From Bacteroidales bacterium (GTDB taxonomy: Bacteria > Bacteroidota > Bacteroidia > Bacteroidales > P3), in the NCBI GenBank assembly GCA_017507285.1, contig JAFWBF010000080.1, positions 1 through 16,298 on the forward strand: a DNA stretch of 16,298 bases, in the 5' to 3' direction. Numbering within the stretch: position 1 is the stretch's first letter; the number at the start of each line of letters is the position of its first letter. The notes under the pieces are model-generated. The model searched no databases. It was not told where the DNA came from and saw nothing but the letters and a program-made list of their open reading frames with translations. Positions 7,507 to 15,310 of this stretch are shown in pieces. The position numbers and the translations under genes were made by a program.

Positions 7507-8406
7507 ATGGATATACAAACACAACATTCAAACTATGGAAAAGGTTTATTTTATGGAATAATATGTTACTTTACATGGGGGTTGTTTCCACTGTATTGGA
7601 AAATGTTGGAACATGTATCTTCGTTTGAGATACTTTGCCATCGTATTATATGGTCATGTGTGTTTATGGCTGTATTTTTTTGGAGAGTGCGAAAGATGAC
7701 TATAAAGCATTATATAAGAGGAATAAAACAATATTTGTTATTGCTTTTTACCGGTTCTTTGATGACACTTAATTGGGGGCTTTATATATGGGCTATTAAT
7801 CATCATTATATTGTTGAGTCTAGTTTGGGTTACTATATAAATCCATTGTTTTCGGTTTTGTTTGCATCGCTGTTTCTGAAAGAAAGTCTCAATAAATCGC
7901 AAAAGATAGCAATTGTATTTGCATTGATAGGGGTGCTTTATTTTGCTGTTGATTACGGCAGATTTCCCATAATATCTCTTGTTTTGGCAACATCGTTTGC
8001 TATTTATGGGCTTATGAAAAAGAAAATGGCTATCGATGCCACTGCAGCTCTTACGGTAGAGACTATGTGGATGGCTCCGTTGGCTTTGGGGTATCTAGCT
8101 ACTATGTGTTACTCGGGCAATAGTGCTTTTAATACATTACATTTGCCTACCATATTGCTTTTGCTTGGCGCCGGCATTGTAACGGCATTGCCTCTGTTGT
8201 GGTTCGGAAAATCGGCAGAGCGAATACCCTTATCTACGTTAGGATTTTTGCAATATGTATCGCCAACTATGCAGTTGCTATTAGGTGTACTTCTGTTTGG
8301 CGAGCACTTTACCGCTTCGCATATTGTTTGTTTTTCTTGTATATGGGTGGGTTTGATAATATATTCGGTCGATATAATACGTTCGGTACGTAGAAATAAG
8401 AAATAG
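7507..8406 (+). CDS. rarD: RarD-type EamA/DMT-superfamily transporter
   Basis: 299 residues, the usual RarD length, with about ten hydrophobic membrane segments in two EamA-like halves. Diagnostic stretches are GIICYFTWGLFPLYWK at the N-terminus, the cytoplasmic-side motif EILCHRIIWS, the segment LMTLNWGLYIWAINHH, ESSLGYYINPL and, near the C-terminus, STLGFLQYVSPTMQLLLG. These are hallmarks of the RarD branch of drug/metabolite transporters in the inner membrane. The E. coli relative was named for chloramphenicol resistance, but substrates are generally unknown. It is first in a five-gene + strand operon behind a good promoter, and the next gene starts 20 bp after its stop. The family call is secure, the transported molecule is not. 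Confidence 0.93.
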   Translation: MDIQTQHSNYGKGLFYGIICYFTWGLFPLYWKMLEHVSSFEILCHRIIWSCVFMAVFFWRVRKMTIKHYIRGIKQYLLLLFTGSLMTLNWGLYIWAINHHYIVESSLGYYINPLFSVLFASLFLKESLNKSQKIAIVFALIGVLYFAVDYGRFPIISLVLATSFAIYGLMKKKMAIDATAALTVETMWMAPLALGYLATMCYSGNSAFNTLHLPTILLLLGAGIVTALPLLWFGKSAERIPLSTLGFLQYVSPTMQLLLGVLLFGEHFTASHIVCFSCIWVGLIIYSVDIIRSVRRNKK

Positions 8407-8426
8407 TTGAGATAGATGGATTGGAG

Positions 8427-9476
8427 ATGAGATTGAGATGTGTAATAATATTGTTTTTGACAATTTTGCCTATTATTGCAATGGGACAGCAAAATAATGC
8501 TGTACTACGAATGATGTGGTGGAATCTAGAGAATTTTTTCGACCCATCAAATGATAGTCTTACCGCCGATGACGATTATGCATTTGAAGGTGCTAACCAT
8601 TGGACATATAAGCGTTTTTATCAAAAAAAAGATAATATCTACAAAGCTATTCTGTCTATGGGATTGGATAGGTTACCGATAGTAATAGGTGTATGTGAGG
8701 TGGAGAATGATTGGGTTCTTAGACAGTTATGTTTAAACACTCCATTGCGACGATTTGATTATGATTATGTTCATCAAGATTCGCCCGATATAAGAGGTAT
8801 TGATGTCGCACTTTTGTATAGAAAAACTTTGTTTGAGGTGATTTATTTCGAATCTATTCCTGTGTTGGATAGTGCTGATACCGGTTTTAAGACACGAGAT
8901 ATTCTATTGGTAAAAGGATTGATAAAAGGTATGGATACTGTGTTCTTGTTGATGAATCATTTTCCATCGAAGAGGCTCGGATATGAATCGTATGAGAAGC
9001 GTTTGTTGGCAGCTGCTGTGTTGTCCAATACAATAGATACTATCATGCAACGATATTCGGATAGTAAGATAATAGTGATGGGCGATTTCAATGATACACC
9101 GTTTGACGATTGTATAACCAAAGTGTTGAAGGTATCGCCCTATAAAAAAGATTGGGAAACAAATACACTTATAAATCTTATGTCTGATATTCCTTTGGGA
9201 GAGGGAACATATAAGCACCAAGCAGCGTGGACTTGTGTTGATCAAATATTGGTAACCAAAAATTTACATCCAAACTATAGCACATCTATAGAGGTTGTGG
9301 ATGGAGTTGCAAATATATATGCGGCTAAATTTTTATTGATTCCGGATAATAAATTTCTTGGAATGAAGTTGTATCGTACATATATAGGACCTAAGTATCA
9401 AGGCGGTTTTAGCGATCATTTGCCTATATATATTGATATACAGAAAACTAATGATAATAATATAAAAGATAAATGA
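8427..9476 (+). CDS. Secreted endonuclease/exonuclease/phosphatase (EEP) family hydrolase
   Basis: 349 residues from ATG 8427. Residues 1-20 are a signal peptide (MRLR, hydrophobic run, likely cleavage at AMG/QQ), so the enzyme should be periplasmic or exported. All EEP (DNase I-like) active-site motifs are present: WWNLENFFD (Asn33), GVCEVEN (Glu91), NHFPSK (His178), MGDFNDTP (Asp220, Asn222), WTCVDQILV (Asp272) and SDHLPI (Asp330, His331). This is a Mg2+-dependent phosphodiesterase fold that may cut nucleic acid or a phosphoester; the sequence does not say which. An in-frame TTG at 8421 would add two residues, but ATG 8427 fits the signal peptide better. It follows rarD by 20 bp and overlaps the MORN lipoprotein gene by 4 nt, a pairing that suggests both products work outside the inner membrane. 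Confidence 0.93.
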   Translation: MRLRCVIILFLTILPIIAMGQQNNAVLRMMWWNLENFFDPSNDSLTADDDYAFEGANHWTYKRFYQKKDNIYKAILSMGLDRLPIVIGVCEVENDWVLRQLCLNTPLRRFDYDYVHQDSPDIRGIDVALLYRKTLFEVIYFESIPVLDSADTGFKTRDILLVKGLIKGMDTVFLLMNHFPSKRLGYESYEKRLLAAAVLSNTIDTIMQRYSDSKIIVMGDFNDTPFDDCITKVLKVSPYKKDWETNTLINLMSDIPLGEGTYKHQAAWTCVDQILVTKNLHPNYSTSIEVVDGVANIYAAKFLLIPDNKFLGMKLYRTYIGPKYQGGFSDHLPIYIDIQKTNDNNIKDK

Positions 9477-10192
9477 TAATGAAGAAGAATGTGCTATTAA
9501 TGTTTGCAGTTGCTATCACAGCAATGTCGTGCAACAAAACTCAAAAAGAGATTATACAAACTTATGCCGATGGTAAACCACAGCTTGTATATGAAATAAT
9601 GATGGTTGATGGCGAAAAACAACGCCTATCTGAAGAGATGTTTTATAATTCCGGGACCACTCGTTATTTGCATACATACAAAGATAATCAGCCATCGGGT
9701 GTGTGGAAATTTTATTACGAGTCCGGAAAGCTATTTGCCGAAGCTGATTTTTCTAAATCTAGAATTGGTGATAATTGGATGTTTTATTATGAGAATGGTG
9801 ATAGAATTTATGATGAGAAAGATGAGATAACTATTTTGGAAATAACTAAGGATCGGTGTCCTATAACCGTGGAAGGTGGTGACGATTTCGATAAAAAGCA
9901 ATGCCAGTTTTATTCTGATTTCGGATTGAGATGCGAAGGTAATTTGAAAAACAATAATAGAGAAGGATTGTGGACCTTCTACTTCGAAAATGGAAATAAG
10001 CAGGCCGAAGGCCACTATGTTGAAAATATTCAAGATGGGGAACATGTTGTATATCATGAGAATGGTAATTTATATTACAGAGGTAGTTACGAAAAGGGTA
10101 AGAGAATAGGACTATGGGAGTTCTTTGATGAAGAGGGACGAAAAATAGCTGAAAAAGAATTTGGTGAGAACAATAAAAATAGCGAAAATTAG
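9473..10192 (+). CDS. MORN-repeat (YwqK-like) lipoprotein
   Basis: 239 residues. The N-terminus is a lipoprotein signal with Cys20 in AMSC, so the mature protein should be lipid anchored facing the periplasm or surface. The body carries repeated MORN_2-type units with the pattern aromatic-x-E/D-x-G...EG...G-x-W-x-F: YYESGKLFAEADF, YYENGDRIYDEK, EGLWTFYFENGNKQAEGHY, VVYHENGNLYYRGSY and IGLWEFFDEEGRKIAEKEF. Such repeats form beta-hairpin sheets of uncertain role. The start ATG overlaps the stop of the hydrolase gene as ATGA; an ATG two codons later is an alternative. The stop TAG shares its G with the GTG start of cca. Databases often name this family YwqK antitoxin, but no toxin gene is adjacent here, so I do not adopt that function. 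Confidence 0.9.
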   Translation: MIMKKNVLLMFAVAITAMSCNKTQKEIIQTYADGKPQLVYEIMMVDGEKQRLSEEMFYNSGTTRYLHTYKDNQPSGVWKFYYESGKLFAEADFSKSRIGDNWMFYYENGDRIYDEKDEITILEITKDRCPITVEGGDDFDKKQCQFYSDFGLRCEGNLKNNNREGLWTFYFENGNKQAEGHYVENIQDGEHVVYHENGNLYYRGSYEKGKRIGLWEFFDEEGRKIAEKEFGENNKNSEN

Positions 10193-11613
10193 TGAAATTA
10201 GATCATCCTATATATAAGATAGTAGGCGAGGTGGCCGACCAAATGGGTGTTGATGCTTTTGCTGTAGGTGGAGTGGTGAGGGATTATTTTTTGCAACGTC
10301 CTTGTACCGACATTGATATTGTATGTTTGGGTAGTGGTGTGGATTTGGCTATAAATGTTGCACACCGTATCAATGTTCATAAAGAAGTGAGAGTGTTTAA
10401 AAATTTTGGTACAGCCATGTTTCATTACCAATATGATGGTGTAGATTGGCAGATAGAGTTTGTAGGAGCACGAAAAGAATCATATAGAGCCAATAGCAGA
10501 AAACCTATTGTAGAAAACGGAACCCTTGCTGACGATCAGAATCGTAGAGATTTTACGATTAATGCTATGGCTGTAGGCCTTAATAAAGATAATTTTGGCG
10601 AACTACTGGATCCTTTTGGAGGGATACGGGATTTGGATAATGGAGTTATACGAACACCGTTGGATCCTGATATAACTTTTTCTGATGATCCTTTGCGTAT
10701 GATGAGGGCCATACGGTTTGCAACCCAGTTGGGTTTCGTTATTGAGAACAAAACTTTCGATGCGATAACCAGAAATGCTCATCGAATAGAGATAGTGTCA
10801 AAGGAACGTGTGGCCGAGGAGTTAAATAAAATAGTAATGGCCAAAGAACCATCTATAGGTTTCAAACTTTTGTATAAGAGTAAACTTATGGATTTGATTT
10901 TTCCGGAGTTTTCCAAATTGAAAGGTGTTGATACCGTAAATGACCGGGGACATAAAGATAATTTTTATCATTCTCTTGAAGTATTGGACAATGTGGCCAA
11001 GCATAGTAATAATCTATGGCTTAGATGGGCTGCAATATTGCATGATATAGGCAAACCGGCTACCAAGCGTTATGACGAAAAATTGGGTTGGACTTTTCAT
11101 GGTCACGAGGTGAAAGGGGCAAAGATGGTTAGAACGATATTCCGAAAAATGAAATTGCCGATGAATGAGAAGATGAAATATGTAGAAAAACTTGTATTGC
11201 TTCATTTGCGACCAATTATTCTTTCGGAAGATATTGTTACAGACTCGGCAGTGAGACGGTTGTTGTTTGATGCCGGCGACGATATAGATGATTTGATGCT
11301 ACTATGCGAAGCCGATATTACATCGAAGAACGTACAAAAGGTACAGAAATATTTGACCAATTTCAAATTAGTACGTCAGAAGTTGATAGATATAGAAGAG
11401 AAAGACAGAATACGCAATTTCCAGCCTCCTATAAGTGGCGAAGATATAATGGAACTTTTCGATATGCAACCATGCCGTGAGATAGGTGTGATAAAAAATG
11501 CAATAAAAGAAGCTATATTAGAAGGAATTATTCCAAATGAATATGAAGCGGCATACTCATTTATGCTTCAAGAAGCAGAAAAGATGGGTATGAAACCTAT
11601 AAAACAGAAATAG
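10192..11613 (+). CDS. cca: CCA tRNA nucleotidyltransferase with HD domain
   Basis: 473 residues, the usual length for the class II tRNA nucleotidyltransferase/poly(A) polymerase family with a C-terminal HD domain. The nucleotidyltransferase head shows AVGGVVRD (Gly26-Gly27), the metal pair in TDIDIV (Asp40, Asp42), NRRDFTINAMA (117-127) and the nucleotide-recognition stretch DPLRMMRAIRFA (166-177). The HD phosphohydrolase part has YHSLEVL (His260), LHDIGKP (His284-Asp285) and FHGHE (303-306). It should build or repair the 3' CCA end of tRNAs. The start is GTG at 10192, overlapping the TAG of the previous gene by one base; the motifs begin only about 25 residues in, so no earlier start is needed. 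miaA follows 8 bp after the stop. Family assignment is firm; a poly(A) polymerase role is a less likely alternative. Confidence 0.95.
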   Translation: MKLDHPIYKIVGEVADQMGVDAFAVGGVVRDYFLQRPCTDIDIVCLGSGVDLAINVAHRINVHKEVRVFKNFGTAMFHYQYDGVDWQIEFVGARKESYRANSRKPIVENGTLADDQNRRDFTINAMAVGLNKDNFGELLDPFGGIRDLDNGVIRTPLDPDITFSDDPLRMMRAIRFATQLGFVIENKTFDAITRNAHRIEIVSKERVAEELNKIVMAKEPSIGFKLLYKSKLMDLIFPEFSKLKGVDTVNDRGHKDNFYHSLEVLDNVAKHSNNLWLRWAAILHDIGKPATKRYDEKLGWTFHGHEVKGAKMVRTIFRKMKLPMNEKMKYVEKLVLLHLRPIILSEDIVTDSAVRRLLFDAGDDIDDLMLLCEADITSKNVQKVQKYLTNFKLVRQKLIDIEEKDRIRNFQPPISGEDIMELFDMQPCREIGVIKNAIKEAILEGIIPNEYEAAYSFMLQEAEKMGMKPIKQK

Positions 11614-11621
11614 TATATATC

Positions 11622-12545
11622 ATGGTGGTGAATAGTAAAAAACTTGTGGTAGTCTTGGGTCCCACAGCGATAGGAAAAACGGCTTTGGCAATAGATGTTG
11701 CAAAACACCTAGATACAGAGATAATTTCATCCGATTCCAGACAGTTCTACAAAGAGTTGAATATAGGAGTGGCACGACCTTCGGACGATGAATTGAAAGC
11801 TGTAAAACATCATCTGATTGCTAACCTTTCTGTGGAAGATTATTACAATGTTTCGATGTACGAACAAGATGCGTTGAGGTGTTTAGATACTATATTTGCC
11901 ACCAAGGATATAGCTGTATGCGTTGGCGGATCGGGGTTATATATTGATGCATTATGTAGAGGTATAGCCGATTTGCCTGATCCTGATCCCGAATTAAGAA
12001 AGAAACTCAGAGAGGATTATGAGAAGGGAGGAATAGAAGAAATACGATTTCAATTGAAATTTTCAGATCCTGAATATTATGATGAGGTTGATTTGGCCAA
12101 CCCAATAAGAATTTTGAGGGCTTTGGAAGTATGCTATATGACAGGTAAACCTTTTTCGCAAGTGCGAAAACAAGCACAAAAGCAACGCCCATTCGATATA
12201 ATAAAGATCGGTATGTGTATGGAAAGGGAATTATTGAATGATAGGATTAATAATCGTGTGGATGTAATGGTAAATATGGGATTGCTGCATGAGGTGGAGA
12301 GTGTATGTCCATATCGTAGCTGCACAGCTTTGAATACTGTAGGCTACAAGGAGATATTCGATTATATGGATGGTAATCTAACATTGCAACAAGCCATAGA
12401 TAATATCAAGACAAATACACGACGATATGCCAAAAGACAAATGACATGGTTTCGCCGTTACAACGACATTAATTGGATTGAAACAGATAAATGTGTTTCT
12501 GTTTGCGACCAAGCACTACGAATTATTGGAATACAAATTGATTAG
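11622..12545 (+). CDS. miaA: tRNA dimethylallyltransferase (MiaA)
   Basis: 307 residues, full length. The P-loop GPTAIGKT lies at 13-20. SSDSRQFYKELNIG (36-49) carries the catalytic Asp38 and the substrate contacts of the family. VGGSGLYIDAL (101-111), ANPIRILRALEV and the C-terminal NTRRYAKRQMTWFRR complete the MiaA set. The enzyme transfers a dimethylallyl group to N6 of A37 in tRNAs that read codons beginning with U. It is the last gene of the rarD operon, starting 8 bp after cca, so two tRNA maturation genes are coupled. The convergent tRNA-Ser(UGA) gene next to it encodes a tRNA with the A36-A37-A38 that MiaA recognises. No atypical residues are seen. Confidence 0.97.
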   Translation: MVVNSKKLVVVLGPTAIGKTALAIDVAKHLDTEIISSDSRQFYKELNIGVARPSDDELKAVKHHLIANLSVEDYYNVSMYEQDALRCLDTIFATKDIAVCVGGSGLYIDALCRGIADLPDPDPELRKKLREDYEKGGIEEIRFQLKFSDPEYYDEVDLANPIRILRALEVCYMTGKPFSQVRKQAQKQRPFDIIKIGMCMERELLNDRINNRVDVMVNMGLLHEVESVCPYRSCTALNTVGYKEIFDYMDGNLTLQQAIDNIKTNTRRYAKRQMTWFRRYNDINWIETDKCVSVCDQALRIIGIQID

Positions 12546-12550
12546 GTAAT

Positions 12551-12591
12551 AAAAAACCTTGCAACATGAAAAAAACAATCTTGTTGCAAGG
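12551..12591 (-). terminator. Terminator of tRNA-Ser (perhaps also of miaA)
   Basis: Perfect 10-bp arms CCTTGCAACA (12557-12566) and TGTTGCAAGG (12582-12591) with a 15-nt loop. On the minus strand the stem is followed by six Us (As at 12551-12556), three bases after the tRNA 3' end. On the + strand there is no T run, so it is at best a weak terminator for miaA. Confidence 0.85.
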
Positions 12592-12594
12592 TCT

Positions 12595-12682
12595 TGGCGG
12601 AAAGAGAGGGATTCGAACCCCCGGACCCGTGAAGATCAACGGTTTTCAAGACCGCCGCATTCGACCACTCTGCCATCTTTCC
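12595..12682 (-). tRNA. tRNA-Ser (anticodon UGA)
   Basis: 88 nt with the 3' CCA encoded (12597-12595). The acceptor stem pairs GGAAAGA with TCTTTCC, with a G discriminator. The anticodon loop is CTTGAAA (12650-12644 on the minus strand), giving anticodon TGA at 12648-12646. The T-loop is GTTCGAAT, and a long variable arm (around GATCTTCACGGGTCC) marks a class II tRNA, as expected for serine. A37 follows A36, the MiaA target site. Confidence 0.97.
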
Positions 12683-12687
12683 GTGTG

Positions 12688-12719
12688 CAAAGATACAAAC
12701 TTTTTCCATATCTGACAAA
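12688..12719 (-). promoter_or_regulatory. tRNA-Ser promoter
   Basis: On the minus strand TTTG (12719-12716), a 20-bp spacer and TATCTTTG (12695-12688) match the Bacteroidota consensus. Transcription would begin almost at the mature 5' end at 12682. Confidence 0.85.
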
Positions 12720-12928
12720 CTTTTTTTTACTTATTTTATAATTGCTTTATTTTCAGTATTAAAAAATACTGCCTTTCTCTTTAATAGCTGCTATAATTAT
12801 GACAAAATATGGCGTGAATTCTATTTTTTGGACCGTTGATTTGTCAAATTATGTGGAAATTTCTATATATCCTTAATTATTAGTATAATATGCGTTTTTT
12901 TATTCTTTTCTACTTGTATATATGATAG
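12720..12928. other. Intergenic stretch between tRNA-Ser and the permease gene
   Basis: Very A/T-rich, no convincing gene. A small hairpin, CAGTATT (12754-12760) with AATACTG (12765-12771), lies on the + strand side. A 25-codon ATG ORF at 12799-12876 is too short and unsupported to call. Confidence 0.5.
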
Positions 12929-12967
12929 CTAAAAGGCTACATCGAAAATATCGATGTAGCCTTTTAG
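12929..12967 (-). terminator. Terminator of the permease gene
   Basis: A perfect 17-bp stem: CTAAAAGGCTACATCGA at 12929-12945 and its complement at 12951-12967, loop of five. It lies 16 bp past the permease stop. The T run (CCTTTTAG) is part of the distal arm, so on the minus strand it resembles a strong intrinsic terminator. By symmetry it would also block + strand readthrough. Confidence 0.85.
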
Positions 12968-12983
12968 TTTAATGAGAGTGTTG

Positions 12984-14474
12984 TTATAGTCTTTTTGTAC
13001 TGTTATTCAGTTTTTTCTCTTCCCAATGGAATGGTTCAAATTGTTCGTCATCTTTTAGTTGATTCCACGATGGTTTACGCATGGCATATATTATAAACGG
13101 TATTCCCACTACGATGATACATCCCAAAATAAGTACAGAGAACCAAACTATAGGACTTCCCGAAGGTATCTGGCTGGGAGGTATAAAACTTAAAACGAAT
13201 GCAAGTAACGAGCCGCAGAATCCCAAGCCTCCTATTATCCACATGAAAAGGTTGTTGCCCAAACGAAATGGACGTTTTGCATCTTTCATCTTGTAGCGTA
13301 GCACTATGGCAGCCGAAAACATAAGCATATACATTATAAGGTAGAGAAGCACTGTAAGTTGCGATAGAATTTGATAGAATGTTTGAACCGATGGCATTAC
13401 CACAAACAATAGGCTTAAAACCGTAACTATACATCCTTGTACAATAAGTATGTTCTTTTGAACACCATTATGGTTGGTTTTTTGTAGGAAAGGAGGAAGG
13501 TAACCGGCTCTGCCTACCGAAAGTAAACCTTTCGAAGGTCCCGATACCCATGTAAGTACACTGGCCAACACGCCAAAAGCCAACGCTATAGCTATGACGG
13601 GCGAAAGCCACGACATGTGGATATAGTTGAAGTATCCATCAAATCCGGTAAGCAAACTTTGAGTTAGATTGATGTCTTTTTGAGGAATAATGATACCTAG
13701 CGAGAATGTACCCAAAATAAATATAAGCACCGTAATAAATGCTCCCACAAATACAGCTTTGGGATAGTTCTTGCTTGGATTTTCGACATCTTTTACGTGT
13801 ACACCCGACATTTCCATACCGGCAAAGAACAAGAATATACTTGAAGCCAATACCAAATTGGAGAAATTAGATAGGTCGGGGAAGAAGCTGCCATTCCAAT
13901 CCATCTGCGACTTTCCGCCGGTGGCCAAGTAAATAACGGCCAAAACAATCAGAAGTCCTGCAGGAATAATGGTTCCTACCAAACCGCCTATCTTGGATAT
14001 TTTTCCTACCCATCCAAGACCTTTCAGCGAAATAAATGTGGCAAGCCAATAAATAATCAATACCACCACAAGGGTGTATATCCTGTTGGAAGCAAGCATC
14101 ATATCGGCCGATGGTTGTAGGCCGATAAAAGCAATGGCTACAGCTCCGAAAGTAAGTACTGTGGGGTACCAGATAGTGCTTTGTACCCATTGTATCCATA
14201 TAGCCAAAAAACCCAATCGTTTGCCATAGGCTTCTCCAACCCAGCGAAACACACCACCTTGCTTGTCTTGAAACATTGCCGCCAGCTCGGCAGCTACAAG
14301 CGATGTGGGTATAAGAAAAACAATGGCAGCAAAAAGGTAGTAGAAGGCCGATGCAACTCCATATTCGGCTTCGGCCGGTAGACCTCTGAGGCTAACTACC
14401 GCAGTGATGTTCATAATGGCCAATGTGAATACACTCAGCTTGGCCGCACTTTTTTTTGTAACTGTTGATGACAT
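12984..14474 (-). CDS. APC-family amino acid permease, GadC/YjeM-like
   Basis: 496 residues with about twelve hydrophobic segments, typical of the amino acid/polyamine/organocation superfamily in the inner membrane. The first helix is broken by SLRGLPAEAEYG. The stretches QGGVFRWVGEAYG, WIQWVQSTIWYPTVLTFG, FFAGMEMSGVHVKDVENPSKNYP and WVSGPSKGLLSVGRAGYLPP resemble the glutamate:GABA antiporter (GadC) group and its YjeM relatives. The tail after the last helix is only about 30 residues, charged, ending FHWEEKK and a basic end; E. coli GadC uses a similar tail as a pH-gated plug, which is not established here. No glutamate decarboxylase or glutaminase gene is in view, so acid resistance is only a possibility. 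The start ATG 14474 follows an A-rich leader; array B begins 96 bp upstream. No TAnnTTTG box was found. Confidence 0.93.
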   Translation of the reverse strand: MSSTVTKKSAAKLSVFTLAIMNITAVVSLRGLPAEAEYGVASAFYYLFAAIVFLIPTSLVAAELAAMFQDKQGGVFRWVGEAYGKRLGFLAIWIQWVQSTIWYPTVLTFGAVAIAFIGLQPSADMMLASNRIYTLVVVLIIYWLATFISLKGLGWVGKISKIGGLVGTIIPAGLLIVLAVIYLATGGKSQMDWNGSFFPDLSNFSNLVLASSIFLFFAGMEMSGVHVKDVENPSKNYPKAVFVGAFITVLIFILGTFSLGIIIPQKDINLTQSLLTGFDGYFNYIHMSWLSPVIAIALAFGVLASVLTWVSGPSKGLLSVGRAGYLPPFLQKTNHNGVQKNILIVQGCIVTVLSLLFVVMPSVQTFYQILSQLTVLLYLIMYMLMFSAAIVLRYKMKDAKRPFRLGNNLFMWIIGGLGFCGSLLAFVLSFIPPSQIPSGSPIVWFSVLILGCIIVVGIPFIIYAMRKPSWNQLKDDEQFEPFHWEEKKLNNSTKRL

Positions 14475-14569
14475 AATTATTATTTTTTCATTAGTACATA
14501 AATCTTTTTTCGTATGCCTATAACATTGGTTTAGGCCTTTTGTTCGATTTGTTTATAGGGTTCATAATC

Positions 14570-14833
14570 TCGTGTCGTTGATTTGCCGGCATCGTGTCGT
14601 TGGTTTATAGCCTCCCCAACGGCTTTGGGAATCTTCCCCAACGGCTTTGGGAACCCTCCCCAACGGCTTTGGGAATCCTCCCCAACGGCTTTGGGAATCC
14701 TCCCCAACGGCTTTGGGAACCCTCCCCAACGGCTTTGGGAATCCTCCCCAACGGCTTTGGGAATCCTCCCCAACGGCTTTGGGGAACCTCCCCAACGGCT
14801 TTGGGGAACCTCCCCAACGGCTTTGGGGAACCA
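14570..14833. repeat. Array B: twelve 22-bp tandem units, ten nearly identical
   Basis: Units start every 22 bp from 14614 to 14812. All ten share an unchanged 16-nt core, CCCCAACGGCTTTGGG, and differ only in the last 6 nt (AATCTT, AACCCT, AATCCT, GAACCT or GAACCA). In the last three units the design is arm CCCCAA, loop CGGCT, arm TTGGGG, loop AACCT. Two diverged units, both beginning TCGTGTCGTTG, sit at 14570 and 14592 exactly in phase. The array is G/C-rich in an A/T-rich region and lacks stop codons in all six frames, so it creates spurious ORFs. It lies 96 bp upstream of the permease start. Confidence 0.95.
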
Positions 14834-14874
14834 TATTGTTAAGCATCGAATTTCAACGGTTCAAGCACAGGATA

Positions 14875-15066
14875 ATGTGTGTGAAAGCTATGCAATACGA
14901 CCCTACGGACATGTGGCGGATAGTAGTAGGGGAGTATAGCATTCGCCCAATATACAAGATTTGCCAAAAAATCGATGGTAAAATTTACGGTATACTGTCA
15001 AATGAGTCGCACCCGGGTATGAACACATTGATGATATACCGTTGTGAAGATGAGACCCGGCTGTAA
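14875..15066 (+). CDS. Doubtful 63-residue ORF after array B
   Basis: ATG 14875 to TAA 15066, 63 residues, beginning MCVKAMQYDPTDMWRIVVG and ending IYRCEDETRL. The composition (mixed I, Y, D, K, G) looks more like a soluble protein than the repeat-encoded peptides beside it, and alternating hydrophobic residues suggest strands. I do not recognise it. An AGGA lies only 2 nt before the ATG, too close for a usual ribosome site; a second ATG follows five codons later. The frame is open upstream through the array because the array has no stops. It may therefore be a real small gene, or the 3' remnant of a gene cut by array growth. No promoter or terminator supports it. Confidence 0.3.
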   Translation: MCVKAMQYDPTDMWRIVVGEYSIRPIYKICQKIDGKIYGILSNESHPGMNTLMIYRCEDETRL

Positions 15067-15310
15067 AAAACTGTCTTGCTATTGTCGTTTTTTTCTATTG
15101 CAATAGATACCCATTCTTATTCGGCTATTGAAAAACCTTGACAATAGCATTCCGCCAATCACTTGTAAAGCAATTTTTAGAAGTTGCCTAAAAAGAAAAG
15201 ACGAGAGCAGAACTAAGCAGACTGTTTTCGAGGAAAAAAAACGATTACTTCGAAACCAATGGTAAGCAGACTTCGATTGGCATAGTCGACAAAGTACGAG
15301 AGCAATGGTT
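15067..15310. other. Non-coding stretch with short inverted and direct repeats
   Basis: No credible gene. GCTATTGTC (15078-15086) and GACAATAGC (15140-15148) are inverted copies, with the 12-bp palindrome CTATTGCAATAG (15095-15106) between them. TAAGCAGACT is repeated at 15214 and 15263, and ACGAGAGCA at 15201 and 15296. A minus-strand frame is open across 15079-15339, but it starts inside array C and shows no family likeness. The stretch may be decayed repeat or mobile DNA. Confidence 0.45.

Noticed and set aside
8109..8492. Minus-strand 127-codon ORF opposite the end of rarD
   Set aside because: It is a shadow of the rarD frame, with no motif of its own.
9473..10192. Toxin-antitoxin module (YwqK antitoxin name for MORN proteins)
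   Set aside because: The protein is a lipoprotein in an operon without a toxin; the name is a database habit, not evidence.
12754..12771. Hairpin CAGTATT/AATACTG as a terminator
   Set aside because: Seven A/T-rich pairs followed by CCTTTCTC rather than a T run, and no gene ends next to it.
12799..12876. 25-residue ORF between the tRNA and the permease
   Set aside because: Too short, with no promoter, ribosome site or recognisable sequence.
14531..15066. Several overlapping ORFs on both strands through array B, encoding 22-residue repeats such as PKAVGEDSQSRWGG
   Set aside because: The 22-bp unit is not a multiple of three and lacks stops in all six frames, so every frame stays open by chance. 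No frame has distinct non-repeat sequence with a proper start, apart from the doubtful ORF at 14875.
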